From Haematococcus lacustris (Eukaryota > Chlorophyta > Chlorophyceae > Chlamydomonadales > Haematococcaceae), in assembly GCA_030144725.1 (NCBI GenBank), contig JASKMD010000015.1, positions 5,645,810 through 5,709,809 of the forward strand: a stretch of 64,000 bases of DNA. Reading direction: 5' to 3'. A program made the position numbers and the translations under genes. This document shows, piece after piece, positions 25,547-36,825 of the stretch (the first letter of the stretch is position 1; each line of letters begins with the position of its first letter). Below the pieces are notes generated by a model. The model did no database searches, was not told the origin of the DNA, and saw only the letters and a program-made list of their open reading frames with translations.

Positions 25547-28500
25547 ATGGGGGGTAAAAGGCCCAGCAAGAAGAAGCGTCAACAGCTGCAAAAGCTGAAC
25601 GCCTCACCCAAGGCAGGGTTTAAGTGCTGCCCTAGTGGCTTGAAAGCTCAGATGAAGAAGGCACAGAACGACGCCATGGTGTTGCGGGCACAGGTTGAGC
25701 AGCTCCACCAGCAGCTAAGTGATGCGGTGGCAAATTATCAGTTGCTGCAGGCAGACATGGAGCAGCTGCAGGCTGCACAACAGGAGCTGCAGGTTGCACA
25801 ACAGGAGCTGCAGGGTGAGAATGTGTCATTGGAGCAGGTGGCTGAGGAGCGCACCCATGCAATCCAGCTGCTGCAGCAAGACAAGCGACGGCTGTCCCTT
25901 GCGCTGCGCAACGTCCGCCGCTGCCGTCCAAGCGGCCCCCGGCTCACCCGGCATCAGCAGCAGCTAATGAAGATCATGATTCGGCACCGGGTGTCACCGG
26001 GCATCCCGTCAGGCAGTGAAGCCCAGCAGCCCTGCCCATCTCCTGACCCACCCGCGTTCACCACCAACTTCATTCCCACGCAAGTGGGGCGCTGTGGGAA
26101 GCCTGTGGCCAGGACCGCGGCATACCTCGCACAACACTACCTCTGCACAGCCAGGCTGGTGTTGCAGACACAGGTCAGCCGCCGCAAGCTGGCCATGTGC
26201 AGAGAGCTGTTCGTGAATGAGCAGTGCCGGGTGCCAAACCCACACCAACCTGGGCAGAGCACCACTGTGGGGCGGCAGTTGCGCGTGGTAGCCAAGTACC
26301 TGAAGAGCAAGACCCTTGGTGAGGCTGGGCTGGGCTGGGCTGGGCTGGGCTGGGCTGGGCTGGGCTGGGCTGGGCTGGGCTGGGCTGGGCTGGGCTGGGC
26401 TGGGCTGGGCTGGGCTGGGCTGGGCTGGGCTGGGCTGGGCTGGGCTGGGCTGGGCTGGGCTGGGCTGGGCTGGGCTGGGCTGGGCTGGGCTGGGCTGGGC
26501 TGGGCTGGGCTGGGCTGGGCTGGGCTGGGCTGGGCTGGGCTGGGCTGGGCTGGGCTGGGCTGGGCTGGGCTGGGCTGGGCTGGGCTGGGCTGGGCTGGGC
26601 TGGGCTGGGCTGGGCTGGGCTGGGCTGGGCTGGGCTGGGCTGGGCTGGGCTGGGCTGGGCTGGGCTGGGCTGGGCTGGGCTGGGCTGGGCTGGGCTGGGC
26701 TGGGCTGGGCGATAGTGGTCTGGGAGGTGGTGGATGAATGAGGGGCTGAGTCAGGGATGACAAGATGACATGCTTTCTACTTTGCTACTTTGCATGCAGA
26801 GATGTTGAAGCAAGCCAAGGCGATACACTTGGCATTTGACGGATGCACAACCAAGCGCCATGGGAAGGTGCTCGTCATCAGGGTCACAGCAACAGTCCCT
26901 AAGCCGCAGGGGCAGGAGGAGCAGCATGGGCAAGCAGCAGAGCAAGGGGGAGGGCAAGCTCAGCAGGAACCGGGGTCTGGGAAAGAGCCAGTGGGTCAGG
27001 GGCAACCGGGTCACGAGGGGCAGGTGGAGCATGCGGGGCAGTCATGCTCAACTGCTGCCCCACGCCTCACCACCATCTTCACCGACGTCCTGGGTGTCAT
27101 CCAGTTGGCCAGCGGCACAGCGGAGGCCCATGTGCGGGTCATCATGCGGTTGTTGAGTGACCTCGGCCTCGCAGGCATGAATATTGCCGGCATCTGCGCC
27201 GACAGCGCATCAGTCAACATGGGGGAATTCACAGGTGTCATTGCACGCATCAGCCAGCTGCTGCGGGAGGAGGGGCAGGTTGGGGTGACGCGGGCGCAGC
27301 CCTGTTACAGCCACGGCATCCACAACACCCTCCTCAAAGGTCTGGTGGTCCTGCCAGGCACCAGGGCAGCAATCACTGACCTCAGCAGTCTCCTAGCGCA
27401 ACATTGGGTGGCGCTGAAGCTCGACCGGTGGGGTGCGAAACCTGAGACACCATGTGACACAAGGTGGGCCAGCTACATTACTGCAGCCTCATCACTGCTT
27501 GCAATCTGGCGGCATGCGGGGGATGCAGTGGCTGAGATACTTGAGTGCCAGCAGCGGCGGGCGCCTGCCTGGGCTCGTGAGCTCTGCAAGCACTTGCAAG
27601 ACTCTGATCTGCTGCTGAAGATTACTGTTGTGGCAGTGGTGGGCCAGACTTACCTCATGCCTGAGCTGCTGTGGGCCAGCAAGGACGATGGCCTGCATGC
27701 CTTCGAGCTATACCGCCACATCCAGCACGTTTGCAAGGGCCTGCAGCAGCCATGGGCCAACAACGCGCAGCTGCTGTCACAGCTGCACAACAAGCTACAA
27801 CAGCTAGTGCCAGCCGATCAACGGGAGCATCAGAAGCAACAGCTGGCCACCTACTTGCAGCAGCACTGTACAGCCATGGAGGAGTACTACACACAGCACT
27901 GCAAACGGCAGCTGGACATGCCACACCTCATGGTTGCGCTTGGGGGGTCAGACCCGCAGTCGTGCAAGGAGGTAGCCGCCAAGGTGGTGCAGTGTGCCGC
28001 CCTGCGCATGGACGATGGGCAGTCTGACCCGGGTGTGTGGGACCCTCACTGCACGTGGCAACAGTTCGAACAAGACATCCATGCCATGGCTGAGGGCAGC
28101 CCATGCAGCACCGGGTTGCGCCTCCACCTCGAGGTGTACTTCTTGGCGTGTCCCATCTCCAATGCCCCGGTGGAGTCCTTGCTACAGCTGCTGAAGCATG
28201 GAGCTGGTCGCTTCATAGAGCTGCCTGCTCTGCTGGAGCACATGTCCCTGCACACGCTGAGGACCACCCTCAACCGCGTTGATGTGCATGACTTCACGCT
28301 ACAGTTGCCTAAGCTTCGCACTGCGGTGCGGCTGGAGGAGGTGGCTGCAGCCTCAGCCAGGGCACCAGCCAGAGCCGCACGCAAAGCCACAGCAGCTGCT
28401 TGCTGTGTAGGGGGGGTTGTGGTGAATGTGGGGGACCATGCAAGCCAGCAACGGGTGGCAGCAGCAGCAGCAGCAGGGTGCAGCCGAGTTGTGCCAACAG

Positions 28501-28826
28501 GTGTGCCGCCTCCACAGCCCCCCCTGCCCCAACAGCCCCCCCCACAGCAGCCACCCCAGCAGCAGGGCCGGAGCTCGTGGGGCACAGCCCTAGAGGGGCA
28601 GATGCTGGCACCCCCCATTGCGTCGCCTCAGGGGCCTATTGCATCACCTGATTTACGGCACATGTATCAGCTGGCTCTAGCTGCAATCGCCACCCAAGGG
28701 CAGGCTGCTCCGGCTCAAGGTAGTGAGCCAGGTGCAGCAGCGCCGGCTCCTGGCTTCACGCTATGCAAGCGTACCACACCTTCTGAGTTGGGGCTGCCCA
28801 AGACAGCTGCCAAGCGCAAGGGGTGA
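25547..28826 (+). CDS. hAT/DUF659-like transposase, right-arm copy, intact reading frame
   Basis: ATG 25547 sits in a good context (ACCACCATGG). Exon 1 (25547-26318) has a basic start, a [12 protein letters not shown] segment, a Q/E-rich coiled coil ([20 protein letters not shown]) and a conserved block around [11 protein letters not shown]. Exon 2 (26800-28826) joins in phase (phase 1) to give about 932 residues. DUF659/hAT landmarks are [14 protein letters not shown], the Asp/Ser-rich [39 protein letters not shown] and a C-terminal dimerisation-like [12 protein letters not shown], followed by a Pro/Gln-rich tail. Its role is to cut and paste the element. Exon 1 lacks 11 residues kept in the other arm, so activity is uncertain although the frame is open. 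Confidence 0.75.
26322..26710. repeat. (GGGCT)n pentanucleotide array filling the right-arm transposase intron
   Basis: About 78 units run from the GTGAGG donor at 26319, leaving only about 90 bp before the acceptor at 26799. The array is about 16 units longer than in the left arm. Confidence 0.95.
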
Positions 28827-29256
28827 TCCACGAGACTTAGTTAGACAGCCCCCCAGCGCCAACTCAGGTTGTAAAGTGCGCAACAAAGGCTGTACCGGCC
28901 ACCTCCCCCAACCACCTGCCAACCGCCTTCGTGCCACATTCCCGCAACCGTTTTCCGATCCGACTGCTTCTGCCGATGCGCATGCTCGTGTAGAGCAACC
29001 TAAGCGGCGCGGGCGGTCGCAGCGATGACTGCATGCCCCGAACCGGCTCAAATTCAAAATACTAACTTTGATGCTTTGCACTGCACGGCCTACTAACTGG
29101 ATAATTATTCTGGATGGGTGAAAGGTAGCTGACTGGGTTGGCTACATTCTGAGCCAGCTAGCATAAGTTTTGGCGCAGCGAGTGCAGAGTTACAGCCGTC
29201 CTACTACCAGGGGTCGGTTTACTGCCATTTTTTGAATGTTGGGAGCGCCTGACCTG

Positions 29257-29264
29257 ACACCGGG
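29257..29264. repeat. Right target-site duplication of the palindromic hAT element
   Basis: ACACCGGG, in direct orientation with 20767-20774. Confidence 0.7.
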
Positions 29265-29461
29265 CCGTTTAGATTTGTTTGGTGCATGGTGCAACGTCAT
29301 GCATATCGCGACACCCCTAAAGTGCAGCAGGCAACTAATGTGCAGTAGTTACCTGACATGTGCAGCTGGCACCTGGCATGCATTTCTTGACCACGGCACA
29401 CAAAACGTGACCCTGGTGGGCCCAGGCTAGCTGGCAGCGGCGTCGGCGGTACCAACGCACA

Positions 29462-32400
29462 TCACGCCGACTCGCTGCCGGTCCCGCTGCCGTACCCGCC
29501 CAGCAGCCCTGCCAGCCCCTGCGACGGCGGTGAAGCTGGCGCCGAAGCACTCGTCGCAGGAGGCGGCGGCTTGGGCTTGGCAACGACGATGACTTTTGCC
29601 ATGGGCTTGGCGGCAGCAGGTCGAGGCGCAGCGGGGGCAGCGTGCGACATCAGCGGGTCAGTCCCTGCAGCGACCTCCGACGCATCCTCGCGTCTTTGTC
29701 GCCCGGATCCCGGGTTCGATACACCCGGCTCGGAACACGAACCCGGCACGCCCGGCGCTGCTGTGCCGACGTCCGACTGCTCACAACCTGCCTCATGCAC
29801 CTTTGCTGGAGCAGGCTGGACGGAAGGAGCGTTGCCTTGCTCACCATCTGACCCAGCAGATGGGCCAACGGCTTCAGTGCAATCCCTATGCCCAGCACCT
29901 GCCTGTCCTCCACCCTCCTCCTCCTCCTCCCCCTCCCCCCCCTCTTCACCCTGCAAAGCTGCAGCCGCCAAGCTGCAAGCCGCCCCCCCTCCCCCTCTCC
30001 CTTGCCTTAGCCCCCCTGGCCCTGGTCCCTGACCCGACCGCACCCGGCCCTGCACCAGGCCTCCCCCCGGCCTGACCTCTTGCCCGCCTCCCCCACTCTG
30101 CCCCCCATGCTGTCTACTGCTGCCAGCTGCCCCTTGTGCAGCCGTGTCATCCCCTCCGCCCTCACTGCCGCTGGCATCAGGGGAGGAGGGGCTGCTGCCT
30201 TGCGCCTGCTCCACGGCTTGCTTGCGGCGCAGGCGGTAGTACTCTGCCAGGTCATCCGCCTCCTCCTGGTCCAGGCTGGAGCCCAGCTGCTTGTCAGCTG
30301 CACGGTGTAAGGCAGCCAGGGCCTGGTCCGTACTGACCTGTGGGGCGCAGCCAGGGGCAAGAGGCAGGCTGTGGTGGGCATTCTGGAGCAAGGGGTAGGA
30401 AGGGAGGCAGGGGCAGGGGCAGGGCTGAGGCTGATGGGGGGCAGCAGGAGGAAGGTGGCAGCAGCTCTACAACCCATGCGCGAGCCAGTGCGCAACAGAG
30501 CAAGCAGCGGTGGTCATGCTCAACAGACTCACAAGCTAGGGGTCGCCACATCCCCCCTTCACTCACCCCTGCCCCAGCCCCTTCACTAATTACCCTTGGC
30601 CCTCCCCCTCCTCTTCTCCCCGCCCCTGCCCCTGGCCCTACACCTGCCCCTCCTCTTCTCCACGCCCCTGCCCCTACCCCTACCCCTGCCCCTCCTCTTC
30701 TCCCCGCCCCTGCCCCTGCCTCTCCCCCTGCCCTCCACCTTGCTGTGCCGGGCCTTCAGGGTGCGCATCTCATCCAGTGCTGCCATGATGTCCATCTCCC
30801 TCTTGCTGTCCAGCGTGCGGTTCTCAAGCGCTTTCATGGCGTTGCCCATCTCCTCCTCCTCCTTGGCTGCCTTGTTGATCGCCTTGACCTGGAAGCAGCA
30901 GCAGCAGCAGCAGGAACAGCAGCCACACCCAGGCAACCTGGCAGCAGCGGCAGGCACAGCAGTGGGCCACACCTGGGTTCAAGCCTTGCCCTGTGGCCAG
31001 CCAGCAGTTATGCAAGCATGGAAAGCCGGCCAGCCAGCAGCCAGCAGGCTCTGATACCCAGGCTGAGCAAGCAAGCAAGTTTAGGCTTTGAATCATGGTG
31101 CAGCAAAATGGACGTCACACAGCCGGTCACTCCAGCTTGTGTGACTATTAAATGTTTGCTGCTGGCCTGCCAGACAGCCTGCTGCTTGTGTGAGGACCTT
31201 TCTGCTGCCTGCTGCCTGGTCAGTGATGCAAGCATGACGAAGCAGCTGCCATGCCTGGAGGTGACCATGCTGACGCCCTGGACCAGCCACCAACACCACA
31301 AGCAGGCAGGCCAATGTCAGCAGGCAAGCAGCTAGGTTGGCAGCTAGTTGGTTGGGCAGGCGGCTGGTGTGATGTCCTGGTGAGTCAGCCACTGCCACAG
31401 GCTCTTGCATGTCAAGCTCAGAAGCGCGAACAATGGCATTTAGGCAGCCAGGCAGCTGCCAGGCAGCTTCTCACCCACCGTCTCTGACTCCCTCCAGTGC
31501 TCGTAGTTACGAGTAGCGCCCTCCTCCAGCTTGTAGTCCGTGCTCTGCCAGGACAGTCAGCCACATCATGCAGCCCCTCACGCCATTACTGGTAGCACCA
31601 TGAGCATGAGCACGAGTGCAAGGAGAGCAGCAGCTAAGCACGGCCATTTGAGAAACAGCAAAGTGCAGCAGCAGCAAAGTGCAGCAGGAAGAGCAGCAGC
31701 AAAGTGCAGCAGCATTTGGGCAGCAGCCTGGCGGTCAGTGCCAACCTCACGGCGTCATCCCAGCTCAATCAGCTGTGCGCATGACACTAGGCATGACTCA
31801 GTGGGTCAGGCGACATCTTGTGACCTACACCCGCCTCCATCGGCCTCCATCCTGCACTCTCATCCTGGCCTGCACTGGGCACCAGCTGGCATGGCCCTGC
31901 CTGCTGTCCACTGTGTCAAGAGGTCGAGCTGCAGCTTGCTGTATGGCCTACAGGTGCATGGAGCCCTTCCCCCAGAGCCCCTGCATATGCAAGCATCATG
32001 CACCTGTTGCATGCCAGTCGCAGAGACCCTGCTGACCCCCAGACTCAACCTGGTACCTGTGGGTCAGTTTTCATGGTGAACTCCGCAGCACAACATGTGC
32101 AGCGATAGTAGAAGCGGTAGATCTGCAAGCAGCCAGCGGTGAGGTCTAGCCTGGCCTGGCCTGGTCTGGTCTGGTCTGGTTTGGTCTGGCCTGGCCCGGT
32201 CTGGTCTGGTCTGGTTTGGTCTGGTCTGGTTTGGTCTGGCCTGGCCTGGCCTGGCCTGGTCTGGTCTGGTCTGGTCTGGTTTGGTCTGGCCTGGCCTGGC
32301 CTGGTCTGGTTTGGTCTGGTTTGGTCTGGCCTGGCCTGGTCTGGTCTGGTCTGGTTTGGTCTGGCCTGGCCCGGTCTGGTCTGGTCTGGTTTGGTCTGGT

Positions 32401-32701
32401 CTGGCCTGGCCTGGTCTGGTCTGGTCTGGTCTGGTCTGGGCCGGGCCAGGCTGCGATGCACAAGCCTGTGTGGCATCAAATATACCTGAATCCCAAGGTA
32501 TGTCTCGCCGAGCACATCCTCTTTGCGAGTGTTGAACTTTGTGCCCTTGTACATGAACGTGCCGCATGTCTTGCACCGCACTGACATGGGCAACATCATG
32601 CGCACTTTCATGTCATTCGTCTTAGGGCGCTTGCGTTTCGGGAGCTGGGTGGGGTCGAAGTCGGGGGGGAAGTATTTGTTGAGTACTTTGCGCTCTCCCA
32701 T
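29462..32701 (-). CDS. YJU2: YJU2/CWC16 (CCDC94) pre-mRNA splicing factor
   Basis: YJU2 binds the spliceosome around branching and helps the first catalytic step in the nucleus. Five exons agree in phase: 32701-32486, 32122-32057, 31544-31479, 30888-30739 and 30337-29462, giving about 457 residues. The start MGERKVLNKYFPPDFDPTQL is the family signature. Zinc-binding cysteines are seen at C43/C46 (RCKTCG) and C80/C83 (RCTCC). YKGTKFNTRKEDVLGETYLG, FTMKTDPQ and YKLEEGATRNYEHWRE follow. A helical segment (EEEEMGNAMKALENRTLDSK, DIMAALDEMRTLKARH) comes next, then a low-complexity Gly/Pro/Ser tail. Lack of the CCDC130-type N-terminal insert favours YJU2 over its paralogue. Intron 1 is a TGGTC-type array. 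It is head to head with the COV1-like gene, 292 bp apart. Confidence 0.92.
30600..30730. repeat. CCCCTGCCCCTCCTCTTCTC repeat in YJU2 intron 4
   Basis: About 30-60-bp units of cctcctcttctccccgcccc lie directly 3' of the donor at 30738 on the transcribed strand. Confidence 0.8.
32150..32450. repeat. CTGGT/CTGGC pentanucleotide array in YJU2 intron 1
   Basis: About 60 pentamers, mixing ctggt, ctggc and ttggt, lie between donor 32485 and acceptor 32123. The higher-order pattern suggests block duplications within the array. Confidence 0.95.
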
Positions 32702-32993
32702 CTTTAGTTGGTTGAGAGGTAGCGCTTTAAGAGGTCTTGTGCGCAGAAGGCTTCGATACCAAGTCCATGCTAAAGCCGAAATCATGCGCACTGGGCTGTG
32801 TGATGTACAAATACGCCCGACAGCCGTCCACGCACGCTGCCGTGTATGCGCACTGCCACATCCAGCAAATACTACCACTAAGACAGCCCGACAGTTACTA
32901 GATGCCAGCTGACTGCTGTCTGACGCTCGACGACTAGCACACTGATCAAACTGGAGCGCAAGAGGGCCGACAGCGGCCTCCAATCAATGCAGG
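32702..32993. promoter_or_regulatory. Shared bidirectional promoter region of YJU2 and COV1-like
   Basis: The two ATGs are 292 bp apart on opposite strands and both genes are well supported, so one compact interval must serve both. No TATA box is obvious. GC content is lower than in the flanking introns. Confidence 0.6.
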
Positions 32994-35301
32994 ATGTCGA
33001 AGTGGGGGGGGATCGATCCGTTGCAGCATCTTTGGACAAAGGAGAGCTGGGCAGAACCAGGGCTACTTCCCATCGCCCCTCCAGAGAAGGCCCACATAGA
33101 GAAGTGCGCACTAGATGCAGGCATGCAACAGGGGCAGGTACAGTGCAAAATTATTAAGGCCACAGTTGTCGCCATTGCCATAGGCGTGTGGCACCCTGAT
33201 ACATTCGTGGCTTAGTCGAAAATTCATCATGGGGGTAGCGATTTTGTTCCCTGTGGCTACCTCCTTCTACGTCACATGGTGGGTGGGGCAGCCACCGCAC
33301 TGCCAGCTGACTACCCAGAGCAAGGCCCCATGGTTGTCTGTAGGGGGGTCCCTGCCTCCTGACATGCCACTGACACAGCCCTCATTGGCAAAACACGCTT
33401 GACAACCATCATCTAACCCTGGAGAGCCCGGGGCAAGCGCCATCCAGCTCTGCTGCTGCATCACACTTCCTTCTTCACCTGCTTGACGTACCACTACTGG
33501 GTACACTGCCATTCTGGCTGCCGGGGATGGGACATGACATGCGGCCTTTGACGGTGCCTTGTGCAGGTGGTTCCTCCAGTTCTTTGACAATTTCTTCTCA
33601 CCCCTATACTACCACTTATTCAGGTTACACGTGTTCGGCCTGGGCTTCATGACCAGCATGGTGCGGCACGCCATGCAGGCAGCCATGGAGAACAACGCCC
33701 CCCTCCACTCCTACTCCCACGTACAGTTGTTATGCTGAAGTCAGGTCAACGCTGCCAGCCCAAATGCCATCCACGGCTGCTCCCATGCACAGTGGCACCC
33801 GCTTGCCTGATTTCCTGCTTGCCTGATTTCCTCACAGCCCCCCTTGTCCCTCACTAGGGCCTCCATTTGAGCCAGACCAGTAGTGGCCACTAGCAGCCAC
33901 TAGCGGGAATACTAGTGGGCAATAGTAGCCCGACTCAAATGGTGCTATTGGGCTGTGTGGAGTAAACCCAGTGCACATGGCACATGAGCTGCCTACCACC
34001 TACATTATTGCCTGACCCGTTAGGGCTATCGTGTAGATGGCATTGTCCGCGCCAGCCATAATATAGGCGAGTCCAGCAGTGATGCCCGCTGAGACAGGCC
34101 GGCATTGCGACAGGGCTGCAGTGTGATGCCACACCAGCCCATCTGTCCGCATGGTCAATGATTGCTGATTTCCTCACAGCCTGCCACCCACCAAGTTGCC
34201 ATACTCCAGGTTCATAGCCTGATACACCAGGTTGCCAGACATCCAGTGTGACCAGACGCCCATTCAGCATCTCACTTGCCAGCCAGGCAGCACGTAGTAA
34301 AAACAGGGTGACAGCACATAGTAGAACCAAAAAAAGCAAAAAGGGGAATAATGCAAATCAAACAATAATTGAAGGCGCATACGCCAGACACCCCTTCAAT
34401 GCGTTGGGCAAGAACAGCCATAGATGGGCTGCGATGAACAGACTGTTGAGAAATCTAAGGACTGTTTCTCACATTTCGTGTGACATTTGTATGGATGACC
34501 GTCACGCATCTCTTCCCTACCGTCATTTGTTCGATGTCCGAGTATATCTCACCTGCATCTGACTACAATGACAAAGACTGTGACTGCGACGACGATTTAC
34601 CAGTCCTTCCCCCCACTAAAAGCCACAGTTTGCACTTTTTGAAGGGGGAGGGGTCAGATTTAATGATATAAGGATAAGGCTGCCAGCGCTTTTGAGCGCG
34701 CTAAAACCCCCCATGTGCAATTGCCTGTGCGGCCCAACCTCTTCGCTGTCTGCTTGCAGGCCTTCATCCTGGCAGTGGGGGTGTTCTTCTCCTCCTGGCT
34801 GGGCAGTGTCTTGCTGGGTGTGGGGGAGTGGCTAATCAAGCGACTGCCCCTGGTCAGGCACATCTACTCAGCCTCCAAGCAGGTGACAACTGGCAGCCAG
34901 CACCCTGGGCCTGCCAGATCCTGCCTGTGACAGGGCAGGGCAGGCAAGCCAGGGCAAGGCCAGGCAAGGGCAGGCCAGGCTGGGGCTGGTCAGGGCTGGA
35001 CTGAACTACTCAACCTGCCCAGGCTCTCCCACTCACGTCAGGAGGCAGGCAGGCAGGGTTCAACCCAGACCCCTCACATGAGGGCTGGCAGCCAGCACCC
35101 GGCTCATCAGCAGGAACACTACTGACCTTGACCAGAGTCATAGAAAGGAAGCCTGAGCACCCCTTGTCACGTGTGTGCTGCCAGAATCCTCCTGCTGCCA
35201 TGTTCTGGTTTGCTGCACTCAAACTGGCTGCTGTTGGACTGGTCTTTAGGTAGCCCTTGTCATTAGCCAGGTACAGCCAGACCTCCGCTGAAGCCAAACC
35301 A

Positions 35302-35333
<32 letters not shown>

Positions 35334-36444
35334 ATTTACGCTGCTGCTGTGGTGAATTCGGACACCATTTTGTACTGGCAGCACGCAAGATACCAGCTTG
35401 CATTGCACACAGCCACACACATGACCAGGTGACGCCTGGAGCTGCACGGTCGTCTGCTGCCACCTTTTCATGCTATAGTTGAATTTGCCTCATTAGATTG
35501 GAGGTCCATGCAATCCTAGCCATGCAAACCTAGCCATGCAAAGCAAAGATGCGGGCGCACCATGCTGCCATGTGGTGCAGGTGAGCGCCGCACTGAACCC
35601 TGACAATGAGGCCGCTAAGGCATTCCAAGAGTGCGTCCTAATCAGGCATCCCCGGCAGGGCGAATACGCCTGGGCCTTCATCACAGGACGCACAGTACTG
35701 CAGGTAAGCTGGGTGACCCCACTGCCCCATATGAGTGCTACGCCTACCTCCCACCTCTCTTCACCCACCTCCCACCTCCCTCTACCCTCCACTCTCCTCC
35801 AACCTCCCTCCACCCTCCACATTTTCCCCTAACCCTCCAACTCGCCCCCTCTCACACTCCCTCCTTACCAAACACTCCTCCTCCTCCTCCTCCACTGCGG
35901 GTGCACCTCAGTGTTTTTTGTGATTTTATAGCTCGACCTTACTTCAAAACATCGTTCAGGTAGTTCAGGTAATTTTAACGGTAGTGAAGCTCGCAAAGCG
36001 ACCATTTTATAGCGCAAAAGGACCCCTGGAATATGGCATTTTATAGCGAACGGTGTATATAGCGCGAATAAAATACTGGTGCACCTACCCGCCACCTTCT
36101 CCCAGACACTTAGAGGGCACCGAGTTGTGTCCTGCCTTGCAGGCGCCACATGGAGACACGCGCCTCGTCACAGTGGTGCGTCTGGCTGCACTCTGGCAGC
36201 CTTGTCAAGGCTTACCTTGCCCTTTGCCACACCCCTTGCCCCGTGCCCCATGCCATGCTCGCAGTATGTGCCCACCAACCACGTGTATGTGGGTGACGTG
36301 TTCATGCTGGAGGAGGCAGACGTCATCCACACCAACCTGTCAGTGAGGGAAGGGCTGGAGATTGTCATCAGCGTGGGCATGGCGGTCCCTCCCACTTTGA
36401 TTGCCTTGGACGCCAACCAGAGCAGGCAGAAACAGCTGATGTGA
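32994..36444 (+). CDS. COV1-like / DUF502 integral membrane protein
   Basis: Plant COV1/LCV proteins are Golgi or endomembrane proteins needed for normal trafficking and patterning; the algal role is unknown. Seven exons agree in phase: 32994-33137, 33184-33278, 33567-33660, 34760-34882, 35581-35703, 36143-36175 and 36265-36444, giving 263 residues, the usual family length. A first membrane helix at about residues 63-83 (GVAILFPVATSFYVTWW) is followed by FFDNFFSPLYYHLF, a second helix around 103-132 (FGLGFMTSM joined to AFILAVGVFFSSWLGS), then EWLIKRLPLVRHIYSASKQ, RHPRQGEYAWAFITG, YVPTNHVYVGDVFML and REGLEIVISVGMAVP. Intron 3 holds a 325-bp transposon insert. A TGTAA at 36699-36703 may be the poly(A) signal. 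Confidence 0.92.
33823..34181. mobile_element. 325-bp insert in COV1-like intron 3 with 17-bp TSD
   Basis: The insert 33840-34164 is flanked by direct repeats CTGATTTCCTCACAGCC at 33823-33839 and 34165-34181. Its first roughly 200 bp, from ccccttgtccctcactaggg to ttagggctatcgtgtagat, match 36842-37044. The remaining 120 bp do not match that second copy. Copies sharing one end but differing at the other, with long target duplications, look like 5'-truncated or chimeric products of target-primed insertion (inference). Read on the minus strand, the shared part is the 3' end. Confidence 0.7.
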
Positions 36445-36825
36445 CCCACACCCATGGCCGTGAGTGCGGGGTGTTGTGGCTACAGCTGCTAGCGGGTGTT
36501 TGGCGTCAGGCGGACTGATAGGCGGGCGTTCCAAATGGTCACGTGAGAAGTGGCTAGTGCGAGGTGGAGTGCGCTTTGTTGCTGCCATGTGACGATTACA
36601 TCCATGTTGATGACGATGACTGGGGTTGCGTGGTTTGGGAATCTAGTTGCCAGGTGTGACGGGCTTGGGGTGCGTGACGCATGTGCGGAAAGGGGCTATG
36701 TAACGGAGGTCAAAGTGACTAAATTACAAGGGTACAAGGTTGCAACTTAGCAAGATGACAAACAGGGCACGGCTTACCTGCGACAGCGGGGGAATGAGCC
36801 AGGACCCGGGGTTATATAGGAGTTT
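36445..36825. other. 3' flank of COV1-like, no gene seen
   Basis: Contains the probable 3' UTR and TGTAA signal (36699-36703). No other feature is supported before the next insert. Confidence 0.4.

Larger units (their letters stand above)
20775..29256. mobile_element. Palindromic hAT-like transposon with 4.2-kb inverted arms
   Basis: Left arm 20775 to about 24999 and right arm about 25089 to 29256 are near-perfect reverse complements separated by a loop of about 90 bp. Each arm carries a DUF659/hAT-like transposase gene read outward from the centre. The right tip is CAGGTCAGGCGCTCCCAAC read inward; the left tip is TCAGGCGCTCCCAAC preceded by CGGG. An 8-bp direct repeat flanks the whole 8.48-kb unit but neither arm alone, which implies it moved as one unit. 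The arms differ by about 1% in the main exon, by a 33-bp indel, by frameshifts and by array length, so this is not simply one sequence assembled twice. It lies between CtpA and YJU2. Confidence 0.8.

Noticed and set aside
23264..26763. ORFs of LGWAG or PSPAQ repeats
   Set aside because: These are the pentanucleotide arrays of the transposase introns, bordered by good splice sites.
20775..29256. Palindrome as an assembly artefact
   Set aside because: Arms differ by substitutions, a 33-bp indel, frameshifts and array length, and an 8-bp duplication lies exactly outside. Read support is still needed to exclude it fully.
29695..29740. tRNA T-arm-like cccgggttcgatacacccgg inside YJU2 exon 5
   Set aside because: No acceptor, D or anticodon arm is present in register, and the segment is in frame within the YJU2 coding exon.
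30586..30972. Arg/Gly-rich RGRGRG protein on the minus strand
   Set aside because: The RG part is the C-rich intronic repeat read through past the YJU2 exon 4 donor at 30738.
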